The notes under the pieces are model-generated. The model ran no database searches, was not told the DNA's origin, and saw only the letters and a list, made by a program, of their open reading frames with translations. This document shows positions 6,853-16,089 of a stretch of DNA of 40,487 nucleotides, piece after piece; position 1 is the first letter of the stretch, and every line of letters begins with the position of its first letter. Where the stretch lies: positions 1-40,487 of the forward strand of contig JAKSPB010000025.1 in the NCBI GenBank assembly GCA_024405215.1. Reading direction: 5' to 3'. This stretch comes from Lentisphaeria bacterium (GTDB taxonomy: Bacteria; Verrucomicrobiota; Lentisphaeria; Oligosphaerales; Oligosphaeraceae). The translations under genes were made by a program, and so were the position numbers.

Positions 6853-9609
6853 ATGCCGAAAAACTCCATCTCAATCTGCTGCCCTGTGTTCCTCCTTTTC
6901 ATTCTGGCATTTTGCCCCGCGCCATGGGCGGAGGAATTCCAGGCAGGGCGGGCCGTAGAAATCCGTCTGGACGGCATTCTGAACGAAGAATGCTGGAGGA
7001 ATGCCGCGGTCATCGACGACTTCACCCTGATGAAGGCCAGCGGCAAGACGACTCCGGTCAACGGTACGCAAGCACGGATTCTGTCCGATGGAGAAGCCCT
7101 CTATTTCGGAATTGAATGCCAGTGCCAGCATGGCGTGATGGCCCATCTCCGTGGCGAGGTCGCCAATGCCTGGACGGACGACCTGATGGAGTTCTTCATC
7201 GCCCCCACGGCTTCTCGAGACGAATACTACCAATTCGCGGTTACCGCAGGCGGCGCCTACTGGAGCCAGTATTTCGCGGAAGGAGGGAACATCCGTCCGG
7301 ACCCCTACAAGCCAGGTTTCCAGATTGCGAACCGTATTTCCGAGAATGGCTACAGCCTGGAAATCCGCATCCCCCTCCACGCCTTCTACATGACTCCCGC
7401 CGAGCGCTTCGCAGATACGTGGGCCATCAATCTGGCACGCTATGACATTGCCAAGCCGGGTTTCCCTGCCACCGAGAACAGCACCTGGGCGAAACTGTCC
7501 GCCAGTTTTCATGAAATCCGGAACTTCAATACCATCGGAGGCCTTCCCCGGAAGCCCGCCAAATTCGATCTGCTGATTCCGACGGCCAGCTTCTCCCTTC
7601 GGAAACGCAGCGAGGATGCCTGTTCCGGCATTCTGAATATCGATGTGGTACTGAATCGCGCTCCCGCAGGAGATGATACCCTGGAAACCTTGGGCAAGAC
7701 GGTGCCCGTGCAACTCAAGAGCGGGACAAACACCATCCCGATTCAAGCGTCTTTCCCGAAGGACGGGCGCACGCCCGTGAAATTCCTGCTGAAAGACGCC
7801 CGGGGGGAGATTGTCTGCGAACGCGTCTATCCTGTCTTTGTGGACTCCACCCTCTATGGAATTCATTTCACACGCCCGCAATACGGGGGAAATTTCTATC
7901 CAGGAGAAGACGATACCACGCTTTCCGGAACCGTCCGGGTGACTTCCGGGGAAGAAACAGTGGCTCTGACAGTGGCAGGACAGCAACTCATGCTTCCTGT
8001 GTCGGAAGGGAAGGCGGAATTTTCCGTTGACATCTCACAAATCCATGGCGACATCCCTGTTTCCGTGGGAGATCTCTCCCTGAACGTAAAACGCGTGACG
8101 GATGCAAAAGCCTGGATCCGTGACGGCAGGATCGTCGTGGACGGCCAGACGGACTACCGCCTGGGATGGTATGGCGACATCGGATGGATCACCTCCCGTG
8201 CCACCGTGGAAAAATACCCTGCGGTATCTGCCAAGCAGCCCGTCACTTTCCCCAAGTGGATCAATCTCGAACCCAGCAGACTGGTGGACAAGGCGGTGGA
8301 ATCCAATGAAATGGTCTTTGACCGCCAGCCTTCCCAGAAGGTCTTTGACGCCATTCAGGCGACCATTGAAGCAAGTTGGAATGCCGAGGGATATGTCTAC
8401 TACCTCTCCGATGAGCCCGAATGCCGGGGACTCTCGCCAATCTATCTCAAATACCTCTACCAGTTCGTCAAGAAACTGGATCCAAGACGGCTGGTGATGA
8501 TCATCTCCCGGGAACCCACGCGGTTCATCGAATGCTGCGACATCATCAATCCCCATCCATACATCAGCCCCGCCATCTACGAGGACGGCATCCGTCAATA
8601 CGCATGTTCCCTTCAGCGACTGCGGGATATCTGCGCCAGCGTAGAAGAGCTCCACCGCCCGGACAAGGCGCTGATGCTCACTCCGCAGGTCCATTGCTAC
8701 TCCTTCAACGACTACTACGCGGACTACCCGACTTTTGACGAAACCAGCCTCTCCGTCTGGACCAGCGTTGTCCATGGCGGCCAGGGCGTGACGCCCTTCA
8801 TCTGGTATGAGCACTTCTCCCGTCCCGCCCTGGATCTGGGATGCGATTTCCTCTACGACTCCCTGCACTGTCTGGGCGGCATGATCGCAAGGGGGGAACG
8901 GAAACGCCTCACAGGCGACGAAGGCGCGTGCTTCACCCTGGACGGCAAGTCGTTGTATGTCATCTGCAATGTCTATCCGACCCCGCGGACTTATGCCTTC
9001 CCGACGGAATGCCGCAAACTCTACCGCTTCCGCAGTGACGAAGTCATCCTCCCCCAGGGCGGCACAGTCACCTTGCAGCTCCCTGCCTACGGCGTTGCCA
9101 TCCTGACCTCAGAGCCATTGGGAACGGAACTGGAAAGCGAGAAAGCCCTCCGGAAACGCATTGACGATGCGGAATACGCCCGATGCCATCGCGGGAACAT
9201 CCTTTTCGGACAGAAGCAGAAGATCCACGCGCGCTATCCGGAAAGCCACCCATACGACTGGCAGAACACCATGGAACAGCTGGACAAGATGTTCGACGGC
9301 AACTTGGAGGTCTCCGCCTGGATGCCACGGAGCCTTTCCGTGCCAGACGCCTGGTACGAATGGGAATTCCTTGATGGACCGAAGGAGTTCTCCACGGCAA
9401 GAATCTATGGCTATCATCACCAGAATCTGGCGTTCCGCATCTGGGACGGCACACAGTGGACTACGCCGGAATTCCAGCGCAAGGGGAACGGCGAATACGA
9501 ATTGATCCTGAAAATGGACGCGCCCGTCTCCACCACGGCCATCCGGCTGGACTTCACCGGAACCGATGTGGAACTCTACGAATTCGAACTGCTCAAGGAA
9601 GCACCTTGA
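6853..9609 (+). CDS. Large secreted protein with N-terminal CBM9-like domain
   Basis: 918 residues from the ATG at 6853; the frame is open back to 6736 but that part is the repeat tract. Residues 1-26 form a signal peptide (hydrophobic PVFLLFILAFCPA, likely cleaved after APWA). Residues about 28-225 resemble a family 9 carbohydrate-binding/DOMON-like domain: LDGILNEECWRNAAVIDDF, then YFGIECQ, DDLMEFFI and GYSLEIRIPLHAF. The middle (about 440-720) looks like a glycosidase-type barrel with a possible acidic active-site loop LSDEPE near residues 518-523 and later FIWYEHFSRP. The C-terminal about 200 residues may be a further beta-rich domain. No Shine-Dalgarno is obvious (the start is ATCATG). 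Role: binding and probably degrading a polysaccharide outside the cytoplasm; enzyme class unknown. Confidence 0.75.
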   Translation: MPKNSISICCPVFLLFILAFCPAPWAEEFQAGRAVEIRLDGILNEECWRNAAVIDDFTLMKASGKTTPVNGTQARILSDGEALYFGIECQCQHGVMAHLRGEVANAWTDDLMEFFIAPTASRDEYYQFAVTAGGAYWSQYFAEGGNIRPDPYKPGFQIANRISENGYSLEIRIPLHAFYMTPAERFADTWAINLARYDIAKPGFPATENSTWAKLSASFHEIRNFNTIGGLPRKPAKFDLLIPTASFSLRKRSEDACSGILNIDVVLNRAPAGDDTLETLGKTVPVQLKSGTNTIPIQASFPKDGRTPVKFLLKDARGEIVCERVYPVFVDSTLYGIHFTRPQYGGNFYPGEDDTTLSGTVRVTSGEETVALTVAGQQLMLPVSEGKAEFSVDISQIHGDIPVSVGDLSLNVKRVTDAKAWIRDGRIVVDGQTDYRLGWYGDIGWITSRATVEKYPAVSAKQPVTFPKWINLEPSRLVDKAVESNEMVFDRQPSQKVFDAIQATIEASWNAEGYVYYLSDEPECRGLSPIYLKYLYQFVKKLDPRRLVMIISREPTRFIECCDIINPHPYISPAIYEDGIRQYACSLQRLRDICASVEELHRPDKALMLTPQVHCYSFNDYYADYPTFDETSLSVWTSVVHGGQGVTPFIWYEHFSRPALDLGCDFLYDSLHCLGGMIARGERKRLTGDEGACFTLDGKSLYVICNVYPTPRTYAFPTECRKLYRFRSDEVILPQGGTVTLQLPAYGVAILTSEPLGTELESEKALRKRIDDAEYARCHRGNILFGQKQKIHARYPESHPYDWQNTMEQLDKMFDGNLEVSAWMPRSLSVPDAWYEWEFLDGPKEFSTARIYGYHHQNLAFRIWDGTQWTTPEFQRKGNGEYELILKMDAPVSTTAIRLDFTGTDVELYEFELLKEAP

Positions 9610-10023
9610 TTCGATTCCACAGCCGCCCCATAATTCAAAATTTCCTCGCGGAAACGCGGTTGCAGAGCCTTGTGGCATATCCTAAAACATCATGCTTTTC
9701 CGAAGATTTACATATCTCTCCTCGCCAGATTCTGTACACAAAAAGGGCGCTTCGAAAAAACATCTTATGCTTTATACTCAATTTATGCCCCCTGGGTATT
9801 TCCCCTAAATCGCAGAAAAATTCTGCAATCCGGCTTGCAAAAGAACAAAACTGCGGTTACTGTACACTGTTTTCCTGTTGTATGCCGTCATCTGGCATAG
9901 GTTCTGACTGGAAGTCTTTTATCAAAATTTATGTCGTTTTTCACCGCACAAAATAGTTTACAACCTTTAGCCACAAAAGGTTCATCTTTTTGTTCCGGAA
10001 TGACTTGTAATAGACGTAAAGTA

Positions 10024-10077
<54 letters not shown>

Positions 10078-10179
10078 TAGATTCTATCTTTTCGTAATTC
10101 CCTTCCTGCTTGTATTTTTCAGGGGGTACTGTGTCTTTTTCTCTGAGAGACACACATCTTTCTTTCAGAGTTTATTCCT

Positions 10180-10377
10180 CTACGCTTGTGTTCTGTCAGT
10201 TGCCTTCGCGTTTGGCGCATATTGCCGAAACCGCCGTGCAGATATTTTGAAACCCTTCTCTTTGAGGTTTTGCGCAACCGCATACCAATCTAGCCGCCGA
10301 CTTGAAGCTGCCTCGTGCTTTTTCGCATTCATTTCATCTTTTTTACGCCATGGAACCGTCTTCGTGGACGATTTCAT
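10180..10377 (-). CDS. Small basic protein, unrecognised (possibly a fragment)
   Basis: 65 residues, strongly basic. The core LDWYAVAQNLKEKGFKISARRFRQYAP has the helix-turn-helix rhythm of small DNA-binding or mobilisation accessory proteins, but no family is certain. Upstream, the same frame continues as MGQLRFIECLFQQ then KKRGQNPKRLAPSA (from 10473), interrupted by one TGA at 10390-10392 next to an A8 run. It may be the surviving part of a longer gene with an in-frame stop. No Shine-Dalgarno was seen, and it may not be expressed. Confidence 0.35.
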   Translation of the reverse strand: MKSSTKTVPWRKKDEMNAKKHEAASSRRLDWYAVAQNLKEKGFKISARRFRQYAPNAKATDRTQA

Positions 10378-10493
10378 GTTTTTTTTGTTTCATGCCGAAG
10401 GAGCCAATCGCTTTGGGTTCTGACCACGCTTTTTTTGCTGAAATAGACATTCTATAAACCTCAGCTGTCCCATAACGACGGCATTGGAGGGCT

Positions 10494-10589
10494 TTTATAG
10501 TGAGCGACAAAAATAAATTTACTATAGACGGCTTTCTACGCAGTAAAGTCAGCCATCTAAGTCAAATTAATTATGTCGTTCACTATAAA
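10494..10589. mobile_element. MITE-like palindromic element
   Basis: The ends TTTATAGTGAGCGACA (10494-10509) and TGTCGTTCACTATAAA (10574-10589) are inverted copies, 15 of 16 matching. The inverted symmetry continues inward through AATAAATTTACTATAGACGGCT against the right arm, so almost the whole 96 bp folds into one imperfect hairpin. It has no coding capacity. The termini start with TATA, compatible with insertion at TA as in IS630/Tc1-mariner-type elements. It lies 70 bp upstream of the lipoprotein operon. Confidence 0.6.
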
Positions 10590-10658
10590 TTTATGTCTTG
10601 CAGATTAAAGCTACCTTGAGTTCAATTTCATCAGCGTTTTTTCTCACTCTTCGAAATT

Positions 10659-11771
10659 ATGGGATGGCTGTGTAATCTTTTCGTTTTTTGGGCACTCTTC
10701 GTTCTATGGGGCTGTTCCACATATACAGGCGAAGGCCATACGGGAGTTCATACGACAGGACAGGATATCATGAAAAGCCGCGAACTCGTTCTGCCGGCAA
10801 ATTATCGAGTCGATGTCCTGGACCAGAAGCTCCGGATGCTTGTGACTACGAATATCGGAGGCATTGAGGAAATCTTGAAGAATCCCCGCCATGGAGGATA
10901 TGTTGAACAGAATCAGGAATTTTCTGACCTGGAAGATTTTACTGATGCCATCAACACCCGTCTGGAAACCGAATTGAGCAAATTTCAGCGATTTGCCATT
11001 TTCAATGTACACAACACAGCGGCTACGGAATTGGGAGAAGCCTTGAGTGAAGTGGGAGAAATAACTATGCCGACAGAAAACTCCCAGAAGCAGATTGACT
11101 ATGCCGGCTCCATGCGCATGACGCTAACAGAGGAATGCCAGAGACAACCTATAGGGAAACCGGAAACCGGAGCAATGATACGCACCAATGTCTGGACTTT
11201 TCAATGCGAATGCGATTTCACTTGTGAAAAGAAGGGAAAGGAAAATGGTGAAATCGCCTTTGCGGAAAAGGTCGTCGGGAAATCTGTTCGTAGAGAACTT
11301 CCCGCCACAGGAGGAAGAGCCCTAGGCGGCCTTGATCGCAAGACCGTTCGGAATGCCCTGACTGAAGCAATGACGGATGCTTTAGCAAAACTTGCCTTGA
11401 AACTAGCGAATCGCTTCCCCATCGGCGGGGAAATCAAGGCGATTAGCAGTTCCGGAGAAACCATGATGCTTTCTGTCGGAACGGACATCGGAATCCTTCA
11501 AAACCAGCAGATGATCATCTTTGTGGATGACGATGGCCTGCACATTCCCATTGCAGCAGGGACAGCTGAACCAAGTCAGAAGCAAACGCGAATTGCCGTA
11601 CGGCGATGGAATCCTGCCAACAAGGATGCCTCCCTTTTAACAAAACGGATGCTTGCCTCTCCGAAAGCATTTTTGAAGGAATATAAAGTCTATGCCGTCG
11701 GGTATGGAATCAATCTTCCTCCCGAATGGGAGACGTTTGACCGAAGCAATCATGCCATTCCCAAGGAATAG
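10659..11771 (+). CDS. CsgG/FlgT-like outer-membrane lipoprotein
   Basis: 370 residues. The hydrophobic N-terminus ends in the lipobox LWGC, so a lipoprotein attached at Cys19 is expected. The body suggests the CsgG/LpoB/FlgT type of periplasmic beta-domain: INTRLETELSKFQRFAIFNV (about residues 105-124), the alpha-helical TVRNALTEAMTDALAKLALK (about 229-248), then a C-terminal KAISSSGETMMLSVGTDIGI, which matches the rhythm of FlgT C-terminal beta-strands. This is a weak, inferred match. It is the first of four same-strand genes whose products all carry export signals. The 20-bp gap to the next gene supports an operon. It lacks an obvious Shine-Dalgarno, unlike the next two genes. Confidence 0.6.
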   Translation: MGWLCNLFVFWALFVLWGCSTYTGEGHTGVHTTGQDIMKSRELVLPANYRVDVLDQKLRMLVTTNIGGIEEILKNPRHGGYVEQNQEFSDLEDFTDAINTRLETELSKFQRFAIFNVHNTAATELGEALSEVGEITMPTENSQKQIDYAGSMRMTLTEECQRQPIGKPETGAMIRTNVWTFQCECDFTCEKKGKENGEIAFAEKVVGKSVRRELPATGGRALGGLDRKTVRNALTEAMTDALAKLALKLANRFPIGGEIKAISSSGETMMLSVGTDIGILQNQQMIIFVDDDGLHIPIAAGTAEPSQKQTRIAVRRWNPANKDASLLTKRMLASPKAFLKEYKVYAVGYGINLPPEWETFDRSNHAIPKE

Positions 11772-11791
11772 CAGTTCATAGGAGGAGACAG

Positions 11792-12994
11792 ATGAAGCGT
11801 TTTTTCCTGTTGTTGACAGTTCTGGCAGTCGGTACTCTTTCCGCCTTGGACAATTCCGGTTGGCTTTCCCGTGCCCGAGAATGCGCAACAGGCGGCTTCC
11901 GCCTGGAAGATGGCGAAACGCCGGAGGACGGCGTCTTTTGTCTTGTCCTGGAGACAATCTCCAGAGTCGAAGAAAAGAACATGGCTGTCCGGATTCGTCA
12001 AGCGGAATTAGAGGCTAGACGCAAAATGGTGGCTTACGTCCATGGCGAGACGCTTTCGGGAGTTCGCCAAGTCGTAGCCGCCACGGAAAGTGTTTCCTCG
12101 GATAATGTGACGGAGACGAAGAGCTTTTCCCGCTATTCCGAAAGGATATCAAGCAAAGTCGATGCCTTCGTGCGCGGTATGAAACTCATCGGACAGGTCA
12201 CAGTGGCGGAAGACACCTACGTGGTCTGTCTGGCCACGGAGCGACTGGAGGACGAATCCTTGATTCTCCAAGCATCACAGAAGGAATTCGGCTCCGAAGG
12301 CGTCGTAAGATCATTCGGGGAAGGCGCCACCAGCAAGATAGCTGTCCAACAAGCCATCCGAGGTGCGATAGAACAAGTGCTGGGCACAGTCGTCGTGGGA
12401 TATGACCGCTTCAATTCTCAGGACGGTTTCCAGGAGAGAATCTTTTCCGGTGTTAATGGCGTAGTTGAGAACTATCGTATTCTCTCCACAATCGAAATCG
12501 CGACGGGCGTCCGCGTGGAGGTTGTGGCCAAGGTGTCTCCGACCAAACTGCTGGACAGTTACGACAATTACATGAACTTCTTGGGGAATCCCGCGTTCTT
12601 CATTGCCTCCAATTCGGAGGACTTGCAGTCTTTGTTCACGGATTTCTTTACGGAAATGGGCATTCGGATTACGCCCGACCTTCAGCAGGCATCCTATGTC
12701 ATTCATTGCATCGGGAATTTCCAGACGATCTCCCATCCTGTGAAGAAAGAAAAGACGGGGACGCAGCTCTCCCTTCGTTTCACTATCACGGAAGCCGATG
12801 CTTCCGAGGTGCTGATTGACATGAAGAACAAGCCACAGAACGCAACCTGCTTTATCCACGCGAGCGCGGAAAGACAACGCGAACTATGCGCGGAACAGGC
12901 CTTCAAGCAGATGTGCGAACCGCTTCATCAGAAAATCCAGGCGATGGTCGGAAAGCTGGTCGGTCGTCGTCTGGATGCCGCAATAGAGGAATAG
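11792..12994 (+). CDS. FlgT/LPP20-like exported protein
   Basis: 400 residues, with signal peptide MKRFFLLLTVLAVGTLSA and a strong Shine-Dalgarno AGGAGG just upstream of the start. Residues about 55-155 (IRQAELEARRKMVAYVHGE ... AEDTYVVCLATERL) resemble the LPP20/FlgT N-terminal fold. Residues about 180-245 (AVQQAIRGAIEQVLGTVVVG ... VNGVVENYRIL) match the FlgT pattern in which a helix is followed by a GxVxxYxIL strand. The family assignment is inferred. FlgT proteins decorate the outer-membrane ring of flagella, but no flagellar genes are present here, so a role in another envelope structure fits better. It is the second gene of the four-gene operon. Confidence 0.6.
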   Translation: MKRFFLLLTVLAVGTLSALDNSGWLSRARECATGGFRLEDGETPEDGVFCLVLETISRVEEKNMAVRIRQAELEARRKMVAYVHGETLSGVRQVVAATESVSSDNVTETKSFSRYSERISSKVDAFVRGMKLIGQVTVAEDTYVVCLATERLEDESLILQASQKEFGSEGVVRSFGEGATSKIAVQQAIRGAIEQVLGTVVVGYDRFNSQDGFQERIFSGVNGVVENYRILSTIEIATGVRVEVVAKVSPTKLLDSYDNYMNFLGNPAFFIASNSEDLQSLFTDFFTEMGIRITPDLQQASYVIHCIGNFQTISHPVKKEKTGTQLSLRFTITEADASEVLIDMKNKPQNATCFIHASAERQRELCAEQAFKQMCEPLHQKIQAMVGKLVGRRLDAAIEE

Positions 12995-13051
12995 ACATTC
13001 CACAAGCCAGAAATAGTAAGGATCCCCCCCAAAAAAGGAGAAACAAAAAAG

Positions 13052-14749
13052 ATGAGAAAATTGTTTTCAGCATTTCTAATGGGCATGATTGCCCTCTCTG
13101 TCAACGCCCAGGAATTTGGTAGCGAAGCTGCCCCCGAAGAAGAAGCCCTGGCAACAAAAGCCGCTTTGGAAGAATTGCCTCCGGAAACAGGCACTGGCCC
13201 GGCAATTGAAGAGATTGTCCAGGTTCAGGAGGAAGAAGTTGAGCCGGCCAAAACCGCTATGGAGGCGATAGATGAATACTTCAACAGCAAGGATGATTGG
13301 AAGAAAGGCTACGACGAAGAAAATGACAGAATCATCGTAAGCGATTCCATTGAGTTTGACATCAAGAATCCACGTGTTTCCTCGGATTTCGTTGTTCTTC
13401 GCGCAGAGAAAATGGCTGAGCTGATGTTGAAGGCAAAATCAAAGATCATCGAGCAGATCATGAGCAAGATGTCTGGCTCTCGCATTCTCGAAGTTCCCGG
13501 CAACCCCATTGCCAAGCAGTTGGAGAAGGAACAGGCACAGATGCGGAAGGAACTCCAAGTGGCCTACGAGGAGTTGGGGAAACTAGATGCCGAATTGGCA
13601 GATGCGCTGAAAAAACGCGATAGGCTAACCGCCAGTGAATTGATAGCCATCATCTCCTCCTGGTTCACAAGCGCAGAAAAGGAAAATCTGGCGGAAAAGT
13701 ACGATGCCGACAAGAAAGAGCGCTACGAGAATGCCAAGGCAGATTTTGAGGCTGCTGCTGCGGAATACCAGACGCTCGTGGAGAAGGCTGAAGCGCTAAA
13801 AGGGACCGTCACAAAAGAAATGAAGACGGAACTCTCCCGTTTGGCGCAGATGCCTATCTACGGCTGCACAATCCTCCAGCAGGCCGAGTCCATTGTGGAA
13901 AAGAATGGGCGCTACACGTACCAGATCGCCATTCTCTATGCTTGGAGTGGAGAGATGCTGAAGGCTTCCGGCGAAATTCTCAAAGGCGAGTCGGTTAAAT
14001 TTGCTCCCGGCAAGAAATCCTCCAAAGAATGGCTCGCCAGCAAGGTGAAAAGCGGTGCCCTTTCCCAGTGGATTGGCCCACGTCAATTCATTGACAACAA
14101 AGGTAACATGTGGTTCATTGGCATTGCCTCAGCCGCTATTGATGATGATGCAGATACAAACGAAGCCAACCGCGAAATTGCAGAACTCGAAGCCGCTAGC
14201 GAAGTCATGTTCGCTCTCTACGCAGACGCCATGAGTTCGAAAACCGCCGAAAAACTGATGCGCACGAAGGTCGGCGCCAACGGCGAAAAGGCAACGCAAG
14301 TTCTGCAGGATTTCGCAAAGACCCAAAAGGAGTCTTTCAGGGATATCATGATTTCCGGCAATGGCGAACTCTGGAGCGGCACAGTCCATCACGAACCTTC
14401 GGACCTAGACATGTACGTCGTGGTTTATGGCGTCAATTCCGGTAGTGTCAAGGCTCTGAAAAATATTCAGACCCAGGCTACCTCCCTGGGCATCGAGGTG
14501 AATACCTATCAGGAGATGGAACGTGGCCGTCAGGCGCAGATGCACCGGAGTTTTGAAAATTCAAAGAACAACCCGGCAGCCCGCGCAGCAGGCACGGCAA
14601 AAGCCAATGCCGATCTGAAGGCAGAAGCTGAAAAGCGCCTGACAGACAAAAAGTCCAGAACGTTCAAAGAAAGTGACGGACAGCAGCAAACCAATACGAA
14701 AGGCAAACTTCGAACTGGGACGCAAATGATTATTGACGACGAGGATTAA
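13052..14749 (+). CDS. Exported coiled-coil protein, unrecognised
   Basis: 565 residues. Signal peptide MRKLFSAFLMGMIALSVNA, then an acidic low-complexity linker (about 20-75). Residues about 155-250 are strongly coiled-coil (KQLEKEQAQMRKELQVAYEE through YQTLVEKAEALK). A folded domain follows, with YTYQIAILYAWSG (about 289-301), and a C-terminal YVVVYGVNSGS segment before a charged tail. The Shine-Dalgarno AAGGAG precedes the start. I do not recognise a family. It is the third gene of the operon, 57 bp after the FlgT-like gene. A periplasmic scaffold partner of the two preceding proteins is a guess from context only. Confidence 0.7.
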   Translation: MRKLFSAFLMGMIALSVNAQEFGSEAAPEEEALATKAALEELPPETGTGPAIEEIVQVQEEEVEPAKTAMEAIDEYFNSKDDWKKGYDEENDRIIVSDSIEFDIKNPRVSSDFVVLRAEKMAELMLKAKSKIIEQIMSKMSGSRILEVPGNPIAKQLEKEQAQMRKELQVAYEELGKLDAELADALKKRDRLTASELIAIISSWFTSAEKENLAEKYDADKKERYENAKADFEAAAAEYQTLVEKAEALKGTVTKEMKTELSRLAQMPIYGCTILQQAESIVEKNGRYTYQIAILYAWSGEMLKASGEILKGESVKFAPGKKSSKEWLASKVKSGALSQWIGPRQFIDNKGNMWFIGIASAAIDDDADTNEANREIAELEAASEVMFALYADAMSSKTAEKLMRTKVGANGEKATQVLQDFAKTQKESFRDIMISGNGELWSGTVHHEPSDLDMYVVVYGVNSGSVKALKNIQTQATSLGIEVNTYQEMERGRQAQMHRSFENSKNNPAARAAGTAKANADLKAEAEKRLTDKKSRTFKESDGQQQTNTKGKLRTGTQMIIDDED

Positions 14750-14770
14750 AGGGCATAGCGGGGTGAACAA

Positions 14771-15847
14771 ATGAAATCCAGACACGTTTTTTTCATCGGC
14801 TGCGTTTGGCTGATATTTTCCGCAACAGCCGCGTTCACCCCGGATGAAGCTCGTCAAATCTTTGACGGTATCACCATGCCTTCTTCTTCATCCCATGTTG
14901 AAATTGGTAATTACCTCTTTATGGAATTGAAGTGGAAGGCGGCTGAAAAAGAAGACGGAGAAGAAAAGGAAGCCAAGGAATTATCTGTAATGCTTGATGG
15001 CATAGAGCGATACTTTGCCTCAGACCGGGGAAGAAAAGAAATAGACTCACCATTTTGCCCAGAATTGACCTCCTGGCTGGTTCCGGAACCGGAATATGAT
15101 TTTTCCAATGTCGCGTTTACTATCTTGAAGAACGAGGAAAGAAATGGCGAATATCACTATGTTGTTGCTTTTGACCTTCCTCCATTGCGCGAAGCAAGAA
15201 ATGAAGCGAAGAAAAAAGCCAATGAATTGCTTGCACGCTCTAGAGCTGACTGGGGAAAAGCCTTGACAAACACGTATGGAAATTTCAAGACACCGAAAGA
15301 AAAACGGTTATTCTTCTTTATGCTGAACTGCCCTATTGTCAGTTTTTTGGACGATGACATCGGCCTTGATCAAAAAATTTTGAGTGCCCGAACGGATTCT
15401 GCTTCAAAAGAACTCTTGAAATTACTGGAATGGACCCCAAAACAAGGTTCTGTCTTCTATGACTTTCCGGTTTTAAGCTGGTCGTATTATGCCCAGGGCA
15501 AATCAAGCCTTTTCTTTCCCAAGTGGAAAGAGGACGATGAAGGTGCTTTTGACGAAGCCAGGAAATTATATCTGAAAGGAAAAGATGTTTCTAGAATACT
15601 ATCTCTATTAGTTAAATCTATTTCAACCAATCCAATAGGCTCCCAAAAATGGGAATACCTTGGTGGAGCACTGAAAGCCACAGGACGCTACCAAGATGCA
15701 ACTATCGCATATATGCAGTCCTTAAGACAAAACAAGAATAATATTTGGGCCTGGAAAGGTCTTGCAGAAAGTCTAAAAATGTCCGGCATGGCTGAAAATG
15801 CAGCAGGAGTGACATGGTTTCTCCAAATGAAGGCCCATGAGGAATAA
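14771..15847 (+). CDS. Exported helical-repeat (TPR-like) protein
   Basis: 358 residues with signal peptide MKSRHVFFIGCVWLIFSATA. The C-terminal about 90 residues have TPR-like helices: WEYLGGALKATGRYQDATIA then WKGLAESLKMSGMAENAAGV, which match the W/G/Y/A positions of TPR motifs. The N-terminal 250 residues are unrecognised, charged and AT-rich in codon use. It follows the coiled-coil gene by 21 bp and ends the four-gene operon, before a weak hairpin with a T run at about 15892-15926. Confidence 0.65.
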   Translation: MKSRHVFFIGCVWLIFSATAAFTPDEARQIFDGITMPSSSSHVEIGNYLFMELKWKAAEKEDGEEKEAKELSVMLDGIERYFASDRGRKEIDSPFCPELTSWLVPEPEYDFSNVAFTILKNEERNGEYHYVVAFDLPPLREARNEAKKKANELLARSRADWGKALTNTYGNFKTPKEKRLFFFMLNCPIVSFLDDDIGLDQKILSARTDSASKELLKLLEWTPKQGSVFYDFPVLSWSYYAQGKSSLFFPKWKEDDEGAFDEARKLYLKGKDVSRILSLLVKSISTNPIGSQKWEYLGGALKATGRYQDATIAYMQSLRQNKNNIWAWKGLAESLKMSGMAENAAGVTWFLQMKAHEE

Positions 15848-15888
15848 AAATAAGCTCACAGGTTGATGCCGAAAAATTATAAAAACGC

Positions 15889-15926
15889 GAGGCTTTTGCA
15901 AAAATCCTTTTAAAAGCATTTTTCAG
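15889..15926 (+). repeat. GAGG-YY-WTTGCAAAA motif, copy 1, with weak terminator shape
   Basis: GAGGCTTTTGCAAAAATCC shares its pattern with 25714-25732 and 30864-30881. Here GCTTTT and AAAAGC can also pair and are followed by ATTTTT, so it might act as a weak terminator for the operon. The pattern resembles terminal inverted repeats of some IS5-like elements, but no transposase is present. Confidence 0.45.
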
Positions 15927-16089
15927 GAATTTCGGAGACAGTCTGCTTCAAGTACGCCAAGACATAAGTCTATTATGGCGCGATGTACTTGGAGAAAAAC
16001 ACCCCGAGAAAGCGAATGTGTCCAAAGCGACTTTTGTGATTGCCTCGGCCATATTCCGGAACTATTTTCCATCCCGTAATGTCCTCCTC

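Noticed and set aside
6853-6930. Lipoprotein signal (LAFC) in the CBM9 protein
   Set aside because: Phe at -1 does not fit a lipobox; cleavage by signal peptidase I after APWA is more likely.
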